From the NCBI GenBank assembly GCA_013203845.1, contig JABMPE010000216.1:1-56064 (forward strand): a DNA stretch of 56,064 nt. The letters are read 5' to 3'. This stretch comes from Rhodopirellula sp. Its GTDB lineage: Bacteria > Planctomycetota > Planctomycetia > Planctomycetales > Planctomycetaceae. The first letter of the stretch is position 1. The number at the start of each line of letters is the position of its first letter. Positions 27,278-35,897 of this stretch are shown here, piece after piece. The position numbers and the translations under genes are program-made. The notes under the pieces were generated by a model, which made no database searches, was not told the origin of the DNA, and was given only the letters and a program-made list of their open reading frames with translations.

Positions 27278-28342
27278 CTATTCCTGCGGCTGGACTTTCC
27301 GAGGAACTCGCATCTCAAACGTCAGCAGCTGATCGTCGCGACGAACAACGAGCCGTAGCGTATCCCCGGCTTCGAGTCGACCAAAGGCTGCTGAGAGATC
27401 CCGCACCGACTGAACAAGGTCGTCATTCACGAACAACACCAGATCATCCGGCTGAAGCTTCGTGTTCTGAGCGGCTGACCCTTCGACAAGAGCATTCACG
27501 TAGGCGGGTGTTCGAAACAGAACGTCCGAAACCATGACGATGCCGAAATCGACCGGCGAATACCGCAGTTCGGCTTCTGGTTCGTCAAGTGGCTGCCGTT
27601 GAGATCGGAAATTGCCGGAGATGATTTCCTCGATCGCCGTCGTCAGCTCGGCAATCGGAATCGAATAGTTCAACCAGGTATTAGTTTCGGCGTTGCGAAC
27701 TTCGCGACCGATCATGCCGAGCAGCTTTCCTTCGCGAGTTGCCAGCAAGCCTCCCGCTGCGCCTGAGTTGTTAGTAATGGCATCGACGACGTACACCGCG
27801 CCGTCATAAGGGATCTCGAAAGTACCGCGGCGGGTTTTCAGTTTCGTCTTTGCGGCGACAACTCCGTGGAGCACTGAAACGGCTTCGTCACCGGTCGCGA
27901 CTTTGAACATATTGCTGAATCCGAGCACACGCGTGCCTTCACTCGCCGAGCCGATACCTGTGGTCAGGTCGAAATACGGCAGGTCTAACTCCTGGTCGTT
28001 GGCAACGATTTTCAGGACCGCCAACTCAAGCTGAGGCTCGGCCCCCAGCACCGTTGCGGTGAATCGTCGGCCGTCGTTCAGCACGACGATTACTTCGTTG
28101 GCGTCGAGCACGTGACTCCAGACCGTGACGATATGCCCTTGTTTCGAAACCAGAAAGCCGCTGCCGAACGCGGCGAGACCCTGCAGGCCGCCCGCTCCGA
28201 AGATCTTCACCATGCGCGGAAGAACGAAGTCGATCGTCTGAGCGCTGGAGCGAGTTCCAGCGGCGACGGCAGACTCGGGCATTGCCCCTGCGATGGCAGC
28301 GACAACGGCGAGATTCATCGCAAACTTCTTGACGTGAAACAT
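27278..28342 (-). CDS. HtrA-like trypsin/PDZ protein with altered catalytic residues
   Basis: A 354-residue exported protein from ATG 28342: a signal peptide (MNLAVVAAIAGAMPESAVAA), then a trypsin-like domain and a C-terminal PDZ domain (ALVEGSAAQNTKLQPDDLVL). The catalytic His is present (TVWSHVLD, about residue 77). Where HtrA proteins have the catalytic Asp (DLAVLKI), this one has Glu (QLELAVLKI). The nucleophile motif GNSGGP is changed to NNSGAAGG; the Ser is kept. It may be a weak protease or a pseudo-protease that binds peptides. It lies 71 bases downstream of the 1108-residue protease gene on the same strand, so the two are probably an operon. A GTG three codons upstream is an alternative start. 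Confidence 0.8.
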   Translation of the reverse strand: MFHVKKFAMNLAVVAAIAGAMPESAVAAGTRSSAQTIDFVLPRMVKIFGAGGLQGLAAFGSGFLVSKQGHIVTVWSHVLDANEVIVVLNDGRRFTATVLGAEPQLELAVLKIVANDQELDLPYFDLTTGIGSASEGTRVLGFSNMFKVATGDEAVSVLHGVVAAKTKLKTRRGTFEIPYDGAVYVVDAITNNSGAAGGLLATREGKLLGMIGREVRNAETNTWLNYSIPIAELTTAIEEIISGNFRSQRQPLDEPEAELRYSPVDFGIVMVSDVLFRTPAYVNALVEGSAAQNTKLQPDDLVLFVNDDLVQSVRDLSAAFGRLEAGDTLRLVVRRDDQLLTFEMRVPRKVQPQE

Positions 28343-28413
28343 GGCGATCACTTTTAACGAGGCAGGCTTCCGTTCGCAGCAGGCGACAATCGGAACGGTT
28401 TCGAACCTTCACG

Positions 28414-31400
28414 TCAACTGCTGATGGACAGGCCCGCCCGCAGCCGGATTCTCGCAGCTGCACGAGCGGCCCCATATTGAACAGTCGTTGCCTGCGAGAC
28501 GCTCGACAGTTGATCGAGAACTGCCAGACTTTCCGGCGAACCGATTTCCGTCAGCAGGTCGATGATAGCCTTCTGGATCTTTCGATCGGATTTCGCCAGC
28601 TGTTCAACGAGCTGATGCTCGCCGTCCGGTCCAACACCGATTTTCTGCAGCGTTTGAGCGGCCATGAACTGCAACTTTGACTCCGGGTCAAAAAACAGCT
28701 TCAGCATTCGCGGGATACTTCGCTCAGTCGCTCGCTTCTGCAGAGCCATCATGCCCTGATGCTGAACGGCGAAGTTGGGATCATCGAGCGTCTTCAGCAA
28801 TGCGTCTTCCAGGGCGTCGCGTTTGTAGTCGGACGACTCTCCGAGTTTCATCAGCGCGCTTGTCCGGGCATAACCACTTTGATCCGGCGCGGCAGCCATC
28901 GCTTTCAAGACAGCCTCGACATTGACTGCCGCCGGGTCTGTTGCCGATGTGTTTCCGCCTGCCGTGGCGACAGCTTTTTCCGCCGCGACGCGAGCTTTCA
29001 CACTGTCCAGCGAACGTGTTGCGTAACTCCTGCGGAAGAAGTCCTTGCCACTCACGATGGATTCCAGCGGCTCTACGGACTTTTCGCCGCCAATTTCCTT
29101 CAGAATTTCGCAAGCCGCCTGGAACTGCTGCTGATCTTTTTCGAAGAGCAGAGCGATGACGGGTTCTTCAGCGACTTTTCCGAATTTGCCTAACGCACTC
29201 TTTACATAATGTGCCGCAGACCGATTGCTGCGAAGAGTATCCAGCAGTGGTCCGATCGCCTGCTCGTCGTGCAAGGCTCCCAGAGTCTGAATCGCACTTT
29301 GCACGACCGGAAACATCGAATGTTTCAGCTGGGCAATGACAGCCGGCACGCAGTTCGGCGTCCCCCACTTTTCGAGAGCCCCCAGCGCGCCCCGCACGGT
29401 GAGGTACTGTTTCGAATCCAGCAGGTCGACCAGCAGTGCTTCCACTTCCGATTGCCGCTCAGGCAGCACGACCAACTTTGCCAGCGAATTGAGTTGCGAC
29501 GACGGATAGCCACCCTTGACGTTCTCTTCCCTGATCTTCTGCAGGAGAGCGTCGAGTTGTTCGCCCACCGGCACTTCAGTTTTGTTGGCAGCCTTGATGG
29601 CATTGTCGTGTTCGACTTTCGCTTGAGCGATCGCCAACTCACGTTTTCGTTTTGCGACAACAGCGGATTCCTGACGCTTCACGGAGATCCTGACCGGAAT
29701 GCGAACGGTCTCTTTCTCTTCGTTTTTCTCAAAGTGATGGTCGAACTCGAACGACTCAACCAGGCCCACGCGGCGGCTGAAAACGACTTCGCCCTTACCG
29801 CTAATACGAAAATAGGGAGCATCGTCATTGTCGAGCGTGGTCAGCGTGAATGTCTTCTCAAGGACAACCCGGTCGTCGCTGTCGGAAACGATGCGGTACT
29901 GGTGAACTTCCTGGGCATCAAATTCTTTGACCGTCTTCGGAGCAAACGGATCGGCTACCCGTCCGCCAAAGCGAGGAAGTCGCGGAAGAGGAATTCGCCT
30001 TCGCCCGAACGGAGAGTCGTTCTGCTGAATGGTCACCTTAATACTGTTTCGAACCGTCCAGCTACTGCGGCCCAACTGGTCGAACTGATGAATCGTCAGC
30101 AACGACATCGGTCCTGCGAGAAACGGCAATTGATTCGGGGCCGAGAATGACTCGACATCTCCGTGCAGATCAACGTTCAGTGAGCCCGAGTTAAACGTCA
30201 TGTTCGGAAACGAAAACATGAGACGTTGCTGGCTGCTGGTTTCGTTCTTCGTCTGAAAGCTGCCGCTGGTCCGAATGTTGACCAGTTCGCCCGACACCTT
30301 TTGGGGATCGATCGTCACCGTGATCAACGCCACCGCTGGCGAGACGGCTTCGACGAGACTCGGGCCATCGAGCTCTTTCTCTGGAATACTGTCGAGCGGC
30401 GAAACATTTTTCGCTTTCAGCAGTGCCAGTACCCGCTCCGCCGGAATGCAAAACCCGACCCGGGTCAGCTCCAGTCCGACCAGCTTGGAACTGGCGACGC
30501 CGAGCACGTGCCCGCGACCGTTAAAAACGGGGCCGCCGCTGTTTCCTGGATTGACCGCCGCATCGATCTGAAACCGTTTCCCTTCCGCGCGTTCCACGAC
30601 GCCAGCGACGATTCCACGAGTTACCTTGATGCCGTTTCCGAGCACCGTCGACAGCGGAAACCCGATCGCTCGCACTTCTTCTCCAATGCGCACCTTGGCA
30701 GAATCTGCCAGCGACAGACTTTGAAGCTTGTCAGCGTCGATTTTCAGTAGCGCGAGATCGTCGTTCGGTTCGACGGCCACGACTTCCGCGGCATACGTTT
30801 TGCCGTGAAGTTGAACGTCGATCCGGTCTGCCCCCTGGATGACATGAGCACAAGTCATCAGGTAACCGTCGGCGCTGACGACAAAGCCGGTTCCGGTTCC
30901 TGTTTCCGGCTTCTTTGGTTTCGAGCTGGCCGCCGAGTCGGATTTCGCTGGCTGTTCATCACAGGTCAGCTCGACCGTGCCCGAGACCGTTTGCTTTTGA
31001 TCATTCACCGTTGCTGTCATGCTCACGGTGTATCCTTGAATCTCGCCAGGATTCCACCGGTAAATCAGCGGCCTTCCGCGTGTCGAGGTTTTCACCTGAG
31101 GAACCGTCTGCTCGGCGTCAGGTTTTTCTTCAGGAGCAGAAACGGGAGTCGCGGCAGCGACCGGTGTCACCGCCGCCGGCTCTGTTTCAGCTGCCGTTTC
31201 TGTTGCAGGCATCGGCTCTGTTGCAGGCCTCGGCTTGCGCTCCGGTGAAATAACTGGAGGCTGCGGCTCGGGTTTCTCTCCCGGAACCAGAGTCGGCGGC
31301 GAAGCCGGTGCGGCAATTATTGGAACGCTTTCCGTTGGTGGTGTTGCGGCGGCAGATGGTTCCGGTGTGACGGCAGCAACCTCGGTGACATCAGGTTCGG

Positions 31401-31740
31401 AATCGACAATCGCTGAAGCAGGATCCTCGTCTGGTCGTTCCTCGCCGGTCGGCTCCGGTGCTGAACTTGCCTGTTCAAGCACGGGTGGGGTCGCGATGGC
31501 AGGAGTGACGACCGGCGCCGCGTCGGATTGATCGTCCAACGCAAGTTTGGCATCAGTTGTGTTCAAAGCGACGACGTCGGGTGTCGGGGTGTCAAAGATG
31601 AGTCCAAAGACGAAGAAACCTGTCGCCACAACCAGGCTGCAAATCACCGCAGCGCTGGCGGCCAGCAGAATCATGGTTCGTCCGTCGTGGTTTTCTTCGA
31701 GTTCTTCGTAGTCAGGCCGTGATTCGCTTCTCTCGCGCAT
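28414..31740 (-). CDS. Membrane-anchored HtrA-type serine protease with HEAT repeats
   Basis: An 1108-residue protein. After a 22-residue cytoplasmic start there is one membrane helix (about 23-48). A long Pro/Ala/Glu-rich linker (about 50-225) follows, then a trypsin-like domain with an intact triad: H299 in TCAHVIQG, D328 in NDDLALLKI and S401 in NPGNSGGPV. Residues about 450-760 are unrecognised beta-rich sequence. About 770-1100 are HEAT-type helical repeats (AIGPLLDTLRSNRSAAHYVK, SIPRMLKLFFDPESKL). There is no PDZ domain. It is probably a periplasmic protease whose HEAT part selects substrates or partners. The following gene is a smaller, altered HtrA-like protein. Confidence 0.88.
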   Translation of the reverse strand: MRERSESRPDYEELEENHDGRTMILLAASAAVICSLVVATGFFVFGLIFDTPTPDVVALNTTDAKLALDDQSDAAPVVTPAIATPPVLEQASSAPEPTGEERPDEDPASAIVDSEPDVTEVAAVTPEPSAAATPPTESVPIIAAPASPPTLVPGEKPEPQPPVISPERKPRPATEPMPATETAAETEPAAVTPVAAATPVSAPEEKPDAEQTVPQVKTSTRGRPLIYRWNPGEIQGYTVSMTATVNDQKQTVSGTVELTCDEQPAKSDSAASSKPKKPETGTGTGFVVSADGYLMTCAHVIQGADRIDVQLHGKTYAAEVVAVEPNDDLALLKIDADKLQSLSLADSAKVRIGEEVRAIGFPLSTVLGNGIKVTRGIVAGVVERAEGKRFQIDAAVNPGNSGGPVFNGRGHVLGVASSKLVGLELTRVGFCIPAERVLALLKAKNVSPLDSIPEKELDGPSLVEAVSPAVALITVTIDPQKVSGELVNIRTSGSFQTKNETSSQQRLMFSFPNMTFNSGSLNVDLHGDVESFSAPNQLPFLAGPMSLLTIHQFDQLGRSSWTVRNSIKVTIQQNDSPFGRRRIPLPRLPRFGGRVADPFAPKTVKEFDAQEVHQYRIVSDSDDRVVLEKTFTLTTLDNDDAPYFRISGKGEVVFSRRVGLVESFEFDHHFEKNEEKETVRIPVRISVKRQESAVVAKRKRELAIAQAKVEHDNAIKAANKTEVPVGEQLDALLQKIREENVKGGYPSSQLNSLAKLVVLPERQSEVEALLVDLLDSKQYLTVRGALGALEKWGTPNCVPAVIAQLKHSMFPVVQSAIQTLGALHDEQAIGPLLDTLRSNRSAAHYVKSALGKFGKVAEEPVIALLFEKDQQQFQAACEILKEIGGEKSVEPLESIVSGKDFFRRSYATRSLDSVKARVAAEKAVATAGGNTSATDPAAVNVEAVLKAMAAAPDQSGYARTSALMKLGESSDYKRDALEDALLKTLDDPNFAVQHQGMMALQKRATERSIPRMLKLFFDPESKLQFMAAQTLQKIGVGPDGEHQLVEQLAKSDRKIQKAIIDLLTEIGSPESLAVLDQLSSVSQATTVQYGAARAAARIRLRAGLSISS

Positions 31741-32055
31741 GTTTGAAACTCCTCATGCTTCGAAGAAGGTGCTTGCTGAATCTTCACCAGTTGAGACTGC
31801 CGTCAAAACCAGTTACCGGATGGGCACATGCTAACGTTCAGATTCAGTCGACGTCTCGCAAAAGTCAGAAGTTTCAGAAAGATGGCCGTGCCGCCCCGAT
31901 CGCAAAAACCGGGCGTGCCGTGCCATGAACCGACTGTAGGGAACGACAAGCGAAGCGCAGGCGTGCCATTCCATTTCCTGTTATGCCTGCGCTTGTCATA
32001 ACCTACCGCTGCCGCACATGTCGAAGATCGAACGCCCTTCGCGCAGTTGCCGCAT
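31741..32055. other. Intergenic region containing a dispersed repeat
   Basis: About 315 bases upstream of the large protease gene and downstream of the 69-residue protein gene. It holds palindromic repeat copy 2 (31936-32015) and, next to it, GC-rich GTGCCG/GTGCCATG motifs. No gene is supported. Confidence 0.5.
31936..32015. repeat. Dispersed palindromic repeat, copy 2
   Basis: TAGGGAACGACAAGCGAAGC at the left is mirrored by GCCTGCGCTTGTCATAACCTA's core at the right. It shares GACAAGCGAAGCGCAGG and the following GTRCCATT with copy 1 at 23285-23365. Outer ends and loop differ between copies, as in REP-like families. Confidence 0.75.
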
Positions 32056-32265
32056 TCAACGCCCGACGAAAAAGCGGTCTGTCGAGCCGCCTTCTTCCAC
32101 GATCGGAATGCGAACCGGAGCGCAGCAGCGAGGGCACCAGCCAACGAATGCGTCTTTCGAGGCGTTGGCGTAAGCGCGGATGTAAACGTTGCAGCATTTC
32201 ATATGAATGCCGACAAACGGTCGCGCGTTGCTGGAATCAGATGGCTCGTCTGACTGCGAAGACAC
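32056..32265 (-). CDS. Small zinc-ribbon-like conserved protein
   Basis: A 69-residue protein with the pattern RPFVGIHMKCCNVYIRAY then GWCPRCCAPVRIPI and a closing GGSTDRFF. The KCC and CPRC pairs, about 20 residues apart, look like a small zinc-binding fold. I recognise it as a short conserved family of planctomycetes (RPFVGIHxxCCxVYxR ... CPRC ... RFF) with no known function. The start is a GTG at 32265; an ATG inside the conserved block would remove the RPFVGIH motif. It lies between the ketosynthase-like gene and repeat copy 2. Confidence 0.75.
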   Translation of the reverse strand: MSSQSDEPSDSSNARPFVGIHMKCCNVYIRAYANASKDAFVGWCPRCCAPVRIPIVEEGGSTDRFFVGR

Positions 32266-32338
32266 TCAGAACCCTCCAGGTTCGCTTCCGCATCTCCAAC
32301 GTCGTAATCGTTTCGCTCGTCGAGAATTTATCTGCCGT

Positions 32339-33637
32339 CTAAACACCACAGGCTACCAGGGCAGCGGCCTGACCGAAGGCGGTAACATTGACGGTCAGGA
32401 AGAGTTTGTTGTCGATCTTCAACGGCTCACCATGCACAACGTTCAGTTGGCACGCATCGTCGGGGGTTGAGTAGTTGAGCGTTGCGGGGACGACTCCGTG
32501 CTGAAGCCCGATCAGTGATGCTGCCAGTTCGAGTGTTCCACAAGCAGCGCCCGAGTTACCGATCGCGCTCTTGAAAGCAGTCACCGGAACCGTTGACGCT
32601 GACGCACCGAAGACCTGATGAATAGCCTTGGCTTCGTCGATGTCCGTCTGGCGGCTGCCGAGTCCGTGCGCGTTGATGTGTCCGATGTCCGACGGCGAGA
32701 CACCCGCTCGTGCGAGTGCTTTGCTGATCGCTCCGACCAGCGCGTCCTGTGTTCTGGGCGCACCATTAATGTCGATCACACAGCATGAAGCCGCGCCGAG
32801 AATTGAACCGAAAATGGCGGCACCGCGAGCTTTGGCGTGTTCCTCTTCTTCAAAGATGAACGTGCAGGCTCCTTCACCAGCGATCTGTCCGCGTCGCGAA
32901 GCGTCGAACGGTCGCGACCAGGTGGCGGGATCCGCATCGTCGTACTGAGCCATCTCGTCCCACAATGCGGCGTGCAGACACTTTGTCGGCTGAATGCGCG
33001 AACCGGTCGAACCGGCCAGCATCATATCCGCTCGGCCCGTCGAGATGATGGCGAATGCTTCGCCCATCGCGCTGTTGCCAGAAGCTTCGGCGAGAGTCAA
33101 CGAGTTATTGGGGCCTCGCGCGTCGGCGTGAATTCCGATGTGGCAGGCCGGCATGTTTGGCAGGTACTTCAGTAACCAGAGTGGTTCCATTCCGGCCAGG
33201 CCTTCTTCGCCCCAGCGATCGAAATTGAACTTGTGATTCTCGTCGCAACGGAAGACGCCTTCGCTGAGAACGTCCGGCGTGCTGAACATTTGATTGGCAC
33301 CAAAGTCGACTCCCAGACGCTCGTGGTTGATCGCAGCGATGTCGAGTTCGCTGTTGGCCAGCGCGAGATGAGCCGACGCAACACCCAGCTGAATCTCGCG
33401 GCACATCACTTTGATGCTCTTGCGTTGAGCCTGCAGGTACTCTTTCTTCGCGGTCTTCTCGGTGAAATCTTTGACTTCACCAGCGACGTGCCCTGGCAGC
33501 GCCGATGCCTCCAGCAATTCGATTTTCGAGACGCCCGACTTCTGAGTGGCGATTCCGTTCCAGAATTCATCCCGACCGATACCAATCGGAGAAATAATAC
33601 CGGCACCAGTGACGACGACGCGTTTTGCTTCAGACAT
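32339..33637 (-). CDS. Ketosynthase (FabF-like) homologue lacking the catalytic Cys
   Basis: A 432-residue protein of the KAS I/II thiolase fold, full length (MSEAKRVVVTGAGIISPIGI at the start, GQAAALVACGV at the end). The nucleophile motif TACxSG is here LAEASG, putting Glu184 in the place of the active-site Cys. The first active-site His is present (H324 in NAHGLGSRQTD), as is Lys355, but the second His of GHxxGAAG is Asn361 (IGNSGAACG). The family normally condenses acyl-ACP with malonyl-ACP; without Cys it cannot load an acyl chain. Chain-length-factor subunits of type II polyketide synthases also lack the Cys (Gln there) and work as partners of an active ketosynthase. No such partner or acyl carrier protein is adjacent. 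Confidence 0.85.
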   Translation of the reverse strand: MSEAKRVVVTGAGIISPIGIGRDEFWNGIATQKSGVSKIELLEASALPGHVAGEVKDFTEKTAKKEYLQAQRKSIKVMCREIQLGVASAHLALANSELDIAAINHERLGVDFGANQMFSTPDVLSEGVFRCDENHKFNFDRWGEEGLAGMEPLWLLKYLPNMPACHIGIHADARGPNNSLTLAEASGNSAMGEAFAIISTGRADMMLAGSTGSRIQPTKCLHAALWDEMAQYDDADPATWSRPFDASRRGQIAGEGACTFIFEEEEHAKARGAAIFGSILGAASCCVIDINGAPRTQDALVGAISKALARAGVSPSDIGHINAHGLGSRQTDIDEAKAIHQVFGASASTVPVTAFKSAIGNSGAACGTLELAASLIGLQHGVVPATLNYSTPDDACQLNVVHGEPLKIDNKLFLTVNVTAFGQAAALVACGV

Positions 33638-33868
33638 AGCTGTAACACTCGACCCAGAAAAGAGTTACAGGCCTTGGAAGGCCATTGTAATGGGGTTGTC
33701 CCCTGAATACAGGCCGCCATTGCATCTGTTGATCGGACACGAGACTCCGTGTGTGTTCGATTTGACCCAACTTGCGAATGGTACCCGGTTTTCGGCAGGG
33801 GGCTTTTGAGGTGGGAAGCATAGCAAACCCAAACTCCGCACAAAATTCAAGAGCCGAACGGGAAGTCA

Positions 33869-34255
33869 TCAGGACTCTGAGACAAATCGCTTCCGGATTG
33901 ACTCGACGCGTCGTCGATTGACTCCGAGATCAGAGTGGCCAACTTTCGACGCTGATCGTACCTGGATCTTCCCGGTCGAACGTTCCAGGCGGAATTCGAG
34001 CACGTCCTCAAAACGGAAAAGCAGCGTTCGAACCCGGGCGTGAAGATAACTTTCATTCTGACTGACGATCGTCGTCCGAGGGTGAGACTTCACAATATCA
34101 ACCAGCCGAGCCCAGGCGGCGTCCGGTGATCCGGTAATGGCTAGCGGCTCGATCGAGTGCTGGCTGCCTGGAAATTCGCTGCAGACGCAGTTCGGTGAGT
34201 TCGGGCAGGGACGCAGCTTGCCATTGTCCAACCGGACTTGATCGTGATCTGTCAT
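33869..34255 (-). CDS. DUF1499 protein
   Basis: A 128-residue protein of the DUF1499 family: LRPCPNSPNCVCSEFPGSQHSIEPL at the N-terminus is the family signature, with the conserved CPxSPNCVxS, and YLHARVRTLLFRFEDVLEFRLE / IQVRSASKVGHSDLGVNRRRVESIR form the rest. Function is unknown. There is no signal peptide here, though many family members are exported. It is a single gene; 231 bases separate it from the ketosynthase-like gene downstream, and that gap shows nothing recognisable. Confidence 0.85.
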   Translation of the reverse strand: MTDHDQVRLDNGKLRPCPNSPNCVCSEFPGSQHSIEPLAITGSPDAAWARLVDIVKSHPRTTIVSQNESYLHARVRTLLFRFEDVLEFRLERSTGKIQVRSASKVGHSDLGVNRRRVESIRKRFVSES

Positions 34256-34283
34256 GTCGCTGAGTGATCCGGATAAATTCTAT

Positions 34284-34383
34284 TTTGCCACAGAGAGCAC
34301 TTCGTCACAGAGGCCTCTGAGGACGAATCAGTTCAACAGCTTTTCAAGAACGACTCCGTGGCTTCTGTGTTCTTTGTGGCAAT
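34284..34383. repeat. Imperfect inverted repeat (CACAGAG-type)
   Basis: TTTTGCCACAGAGAGCAC with a following TCACAGAGG at the left is mirrored by CTTCTGTGTTCTTTGTGGCAA at the right. The whole element is about 100 bases in the gap between the DUF1499 gene and the ceramidase gene. It resembles a common class of planctomycete intergenic repeats. Confidence 0.5.
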
Positions 34384-34421
34384 ACAACTCCTGAAGAATT
34401 CTCAGGAAGCGTTTGGCTCGC

Positions 34422-34449
34422 CATTCGCTATTTTGCATTCGCTATTTTG
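34422..34449. repeat. 14-base tandem duplication across a stop codon
   Basis: CATTCGCTATTTTG occurs twice head to tail and a third partial copy (CATTCGCGTT) continues into the ceramidase gene, whose stop codon lies in the second unit. It appears to be a recent slippage or duplication. Confidence 0.7.
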
Positions 34450-35809
34450 CATTCGCGTTCTGTTTCGCGAGTCGATGGACAGTCGACACGATCTGGTCTT
34501 CCAGGCCGGCCTTCCACTTCGACGGCAACTGATAAACGATCATCGACGAGTCGCCTTCGTAGCCACCTTCTTCCAGAACTCTTTCGGACGGAATGTAGGC
34601 CATGACGTCGTTGGCGTAGCCGGTCACCCAGGTCGAGTTCTCACCGAGTTCGTGTTTCAGCCGGAGCTGATACTCGACGACGAGTTCGCCGCCGAGTGCC
34701 ACCCAGTTGACTTCTTTCCCGAGCTTCCAGACCTGAACCGGGTACGGCCACGACTTCGGCAGCGAGCCGTCGCGTTCCAGTTCGCTAAGCAGCAGCTTCG
34801 CGCGGCCACTGGTGTAGCGGCTGGAATTTTTGAGGTCCGTCTGGAGTTCCTCTTGCGTGGGGAGCCGGTGGAATTCCAATTCGATTTCCTCGAACGAAGA
34901 TGCCAGTTCGCCAGTGACCGGCTGCATTGGTTCATCGAGAACGTCGTTCACCGACACGGCGAGCATTCTCCCGTACTTCTCAGCGAGTTCGATTTTCCGC
35001 CGCGGCAGTGGATTCTGATCAGCTCCTCCGCCGGTGAAGAACATCGCAACGGAATCCGGATGTCGATCTTCCAGGTAAAGCTGAGCGAAGCCCGCGTAGT
35101 CCCCGCACCATTCGTAAAAGCCGAGCGTCGTGTTGTGGCAGGCGTATCCGAAGACGACGCCTCGCAGTTTCGAGCCATCCGGCGTTTCGATCTTCAGAAC
35201 CGGCACCTGATGGTCGTACGGGCCGATGCCTTTGGGTGTTCGGCGGTTCGCGGCGAAGTGACAGACTCCGCTGCCGGTCGAAAGTCTGGCCGGTTTGAGA
35301 TCTGCAATGGCGGCGTCGACCGCCTCGATCACTTTCTGGTTGAGCCAGACCTGGTATTCGCGGACCTGTTTCCAGTCGGCGTCCTGCATGTCGAGCATGT
35401 AGCTCAGCCTGTCGTCGAGCGCGGGTCCGCAGTGCGTGTGCGAGCACGCGATCATCAGGCCGCTTCGAGGCAGGCCGTGTTTTTTTTCGGCAGCCGCCGA
35501 GACGGTTGTCGCCATGTTCTTCGGGACTCCCACCAGGTCGGTGGCGACAAACACGACAGTCTCGCCGTCAGCATCCCGAAGGGCCGTCGCCCGAGCGTAC
35601 AGGTCGTGAACCTTGCCTTCGGCAGGGTGAGCTCGACCGCCGTAGCCAGACATCCATATGAACTGGGGCGGCGTGATGACCACTCGGGAAACGCCGGCCT
35701 GCCAGGCACCGTTGCCGTTGATGCCTTTGGATGCGTCGGCAGAATGAGCTGACAAATCGAACGTCGTCGGAATCAGAAGCAGCAAGGTCGTGAGCAGAGC
35801 CTGTCGCAT
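34442..35809 (-). CDS. Neutral/alkaline ceramidase-like secreted hydrolase
   Basis: A 455-residue exported protein (signal peptide MRQALLTTLLLLIPTTFDLSAHSA). The catalytic part resembles the neutral/alkaline non-lysosomal ceramidase N-terminal domain: WQAGVSRVVITPPQFIWMSGYG at the start, DLYARATALRD, then the zinc-ligand region CSHTHCGPALDD and later GYACHNTTLGFYEWCGDYAGF and FFTGGGADQNPLPR. Real ceramidases hydrolyse N-acyl sphingosine at a zinc site. Many planctomycete members of this family have unknown substrates, and the usual C-terminal immunoglobulin-like domain is reduced. The start is ATG 35809 with GGAG upstream. It is divergent from the GT39 gene. Confidence 0.85.
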   Translation of the reverse strand: MRQALLTTLLLLIPTTFDLSAHSADASKGINGNGAWQAGVSRVVITPPQFIWMSGYGGRAHPAEGKVHDLYARATALRDADGETVVFVATDLVGVPKNMATTVSAAAEKKHGLPRSGLMIACSHTHCGPALDDRLSYMLDMQDADWKQVREYQVWLNQKVIEAVDAAIADLKPARLSTGSGVCHFAANRRTPKGIGPYDHQVPVLKIETPDGSKLRGVVFGYACHNTTLGFYEWCGDYAGFAQLYLEDRHPDSVAMFFTGGGADQNPLPRRKIELAEKYGRMLAVSVNDVLDEPMQPVTGELASSFEEIELEFHRLPTQEELQTDLKNSSRYTSGRAKLLLSELERDGSLPKSWPYPVQVWKLGKEVNWVALGGELVVEYQLRLKHELGENSTWVTGYANDVMAYIPSERVLEEGGYEGDSSMIVYQLPSKWKAGLEDQIVSTVHRLAKQNANAK

Positions 35810-35897
35810 GGTGAGTTCTCCATTGCAGGGAGGGACAGCGTGGCTCAGCATAGCGATTCCCTCTCAAGTCCAAAGTGACTCAGGCGAATTCTGCACC

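Noticed and set aside
34358-35752. 464-codon + strand frame opposite the ceramidase-like gene
   Set aside because: Antisense shadow; the - strand product has a signal peptide and conserved metal-site motifs.
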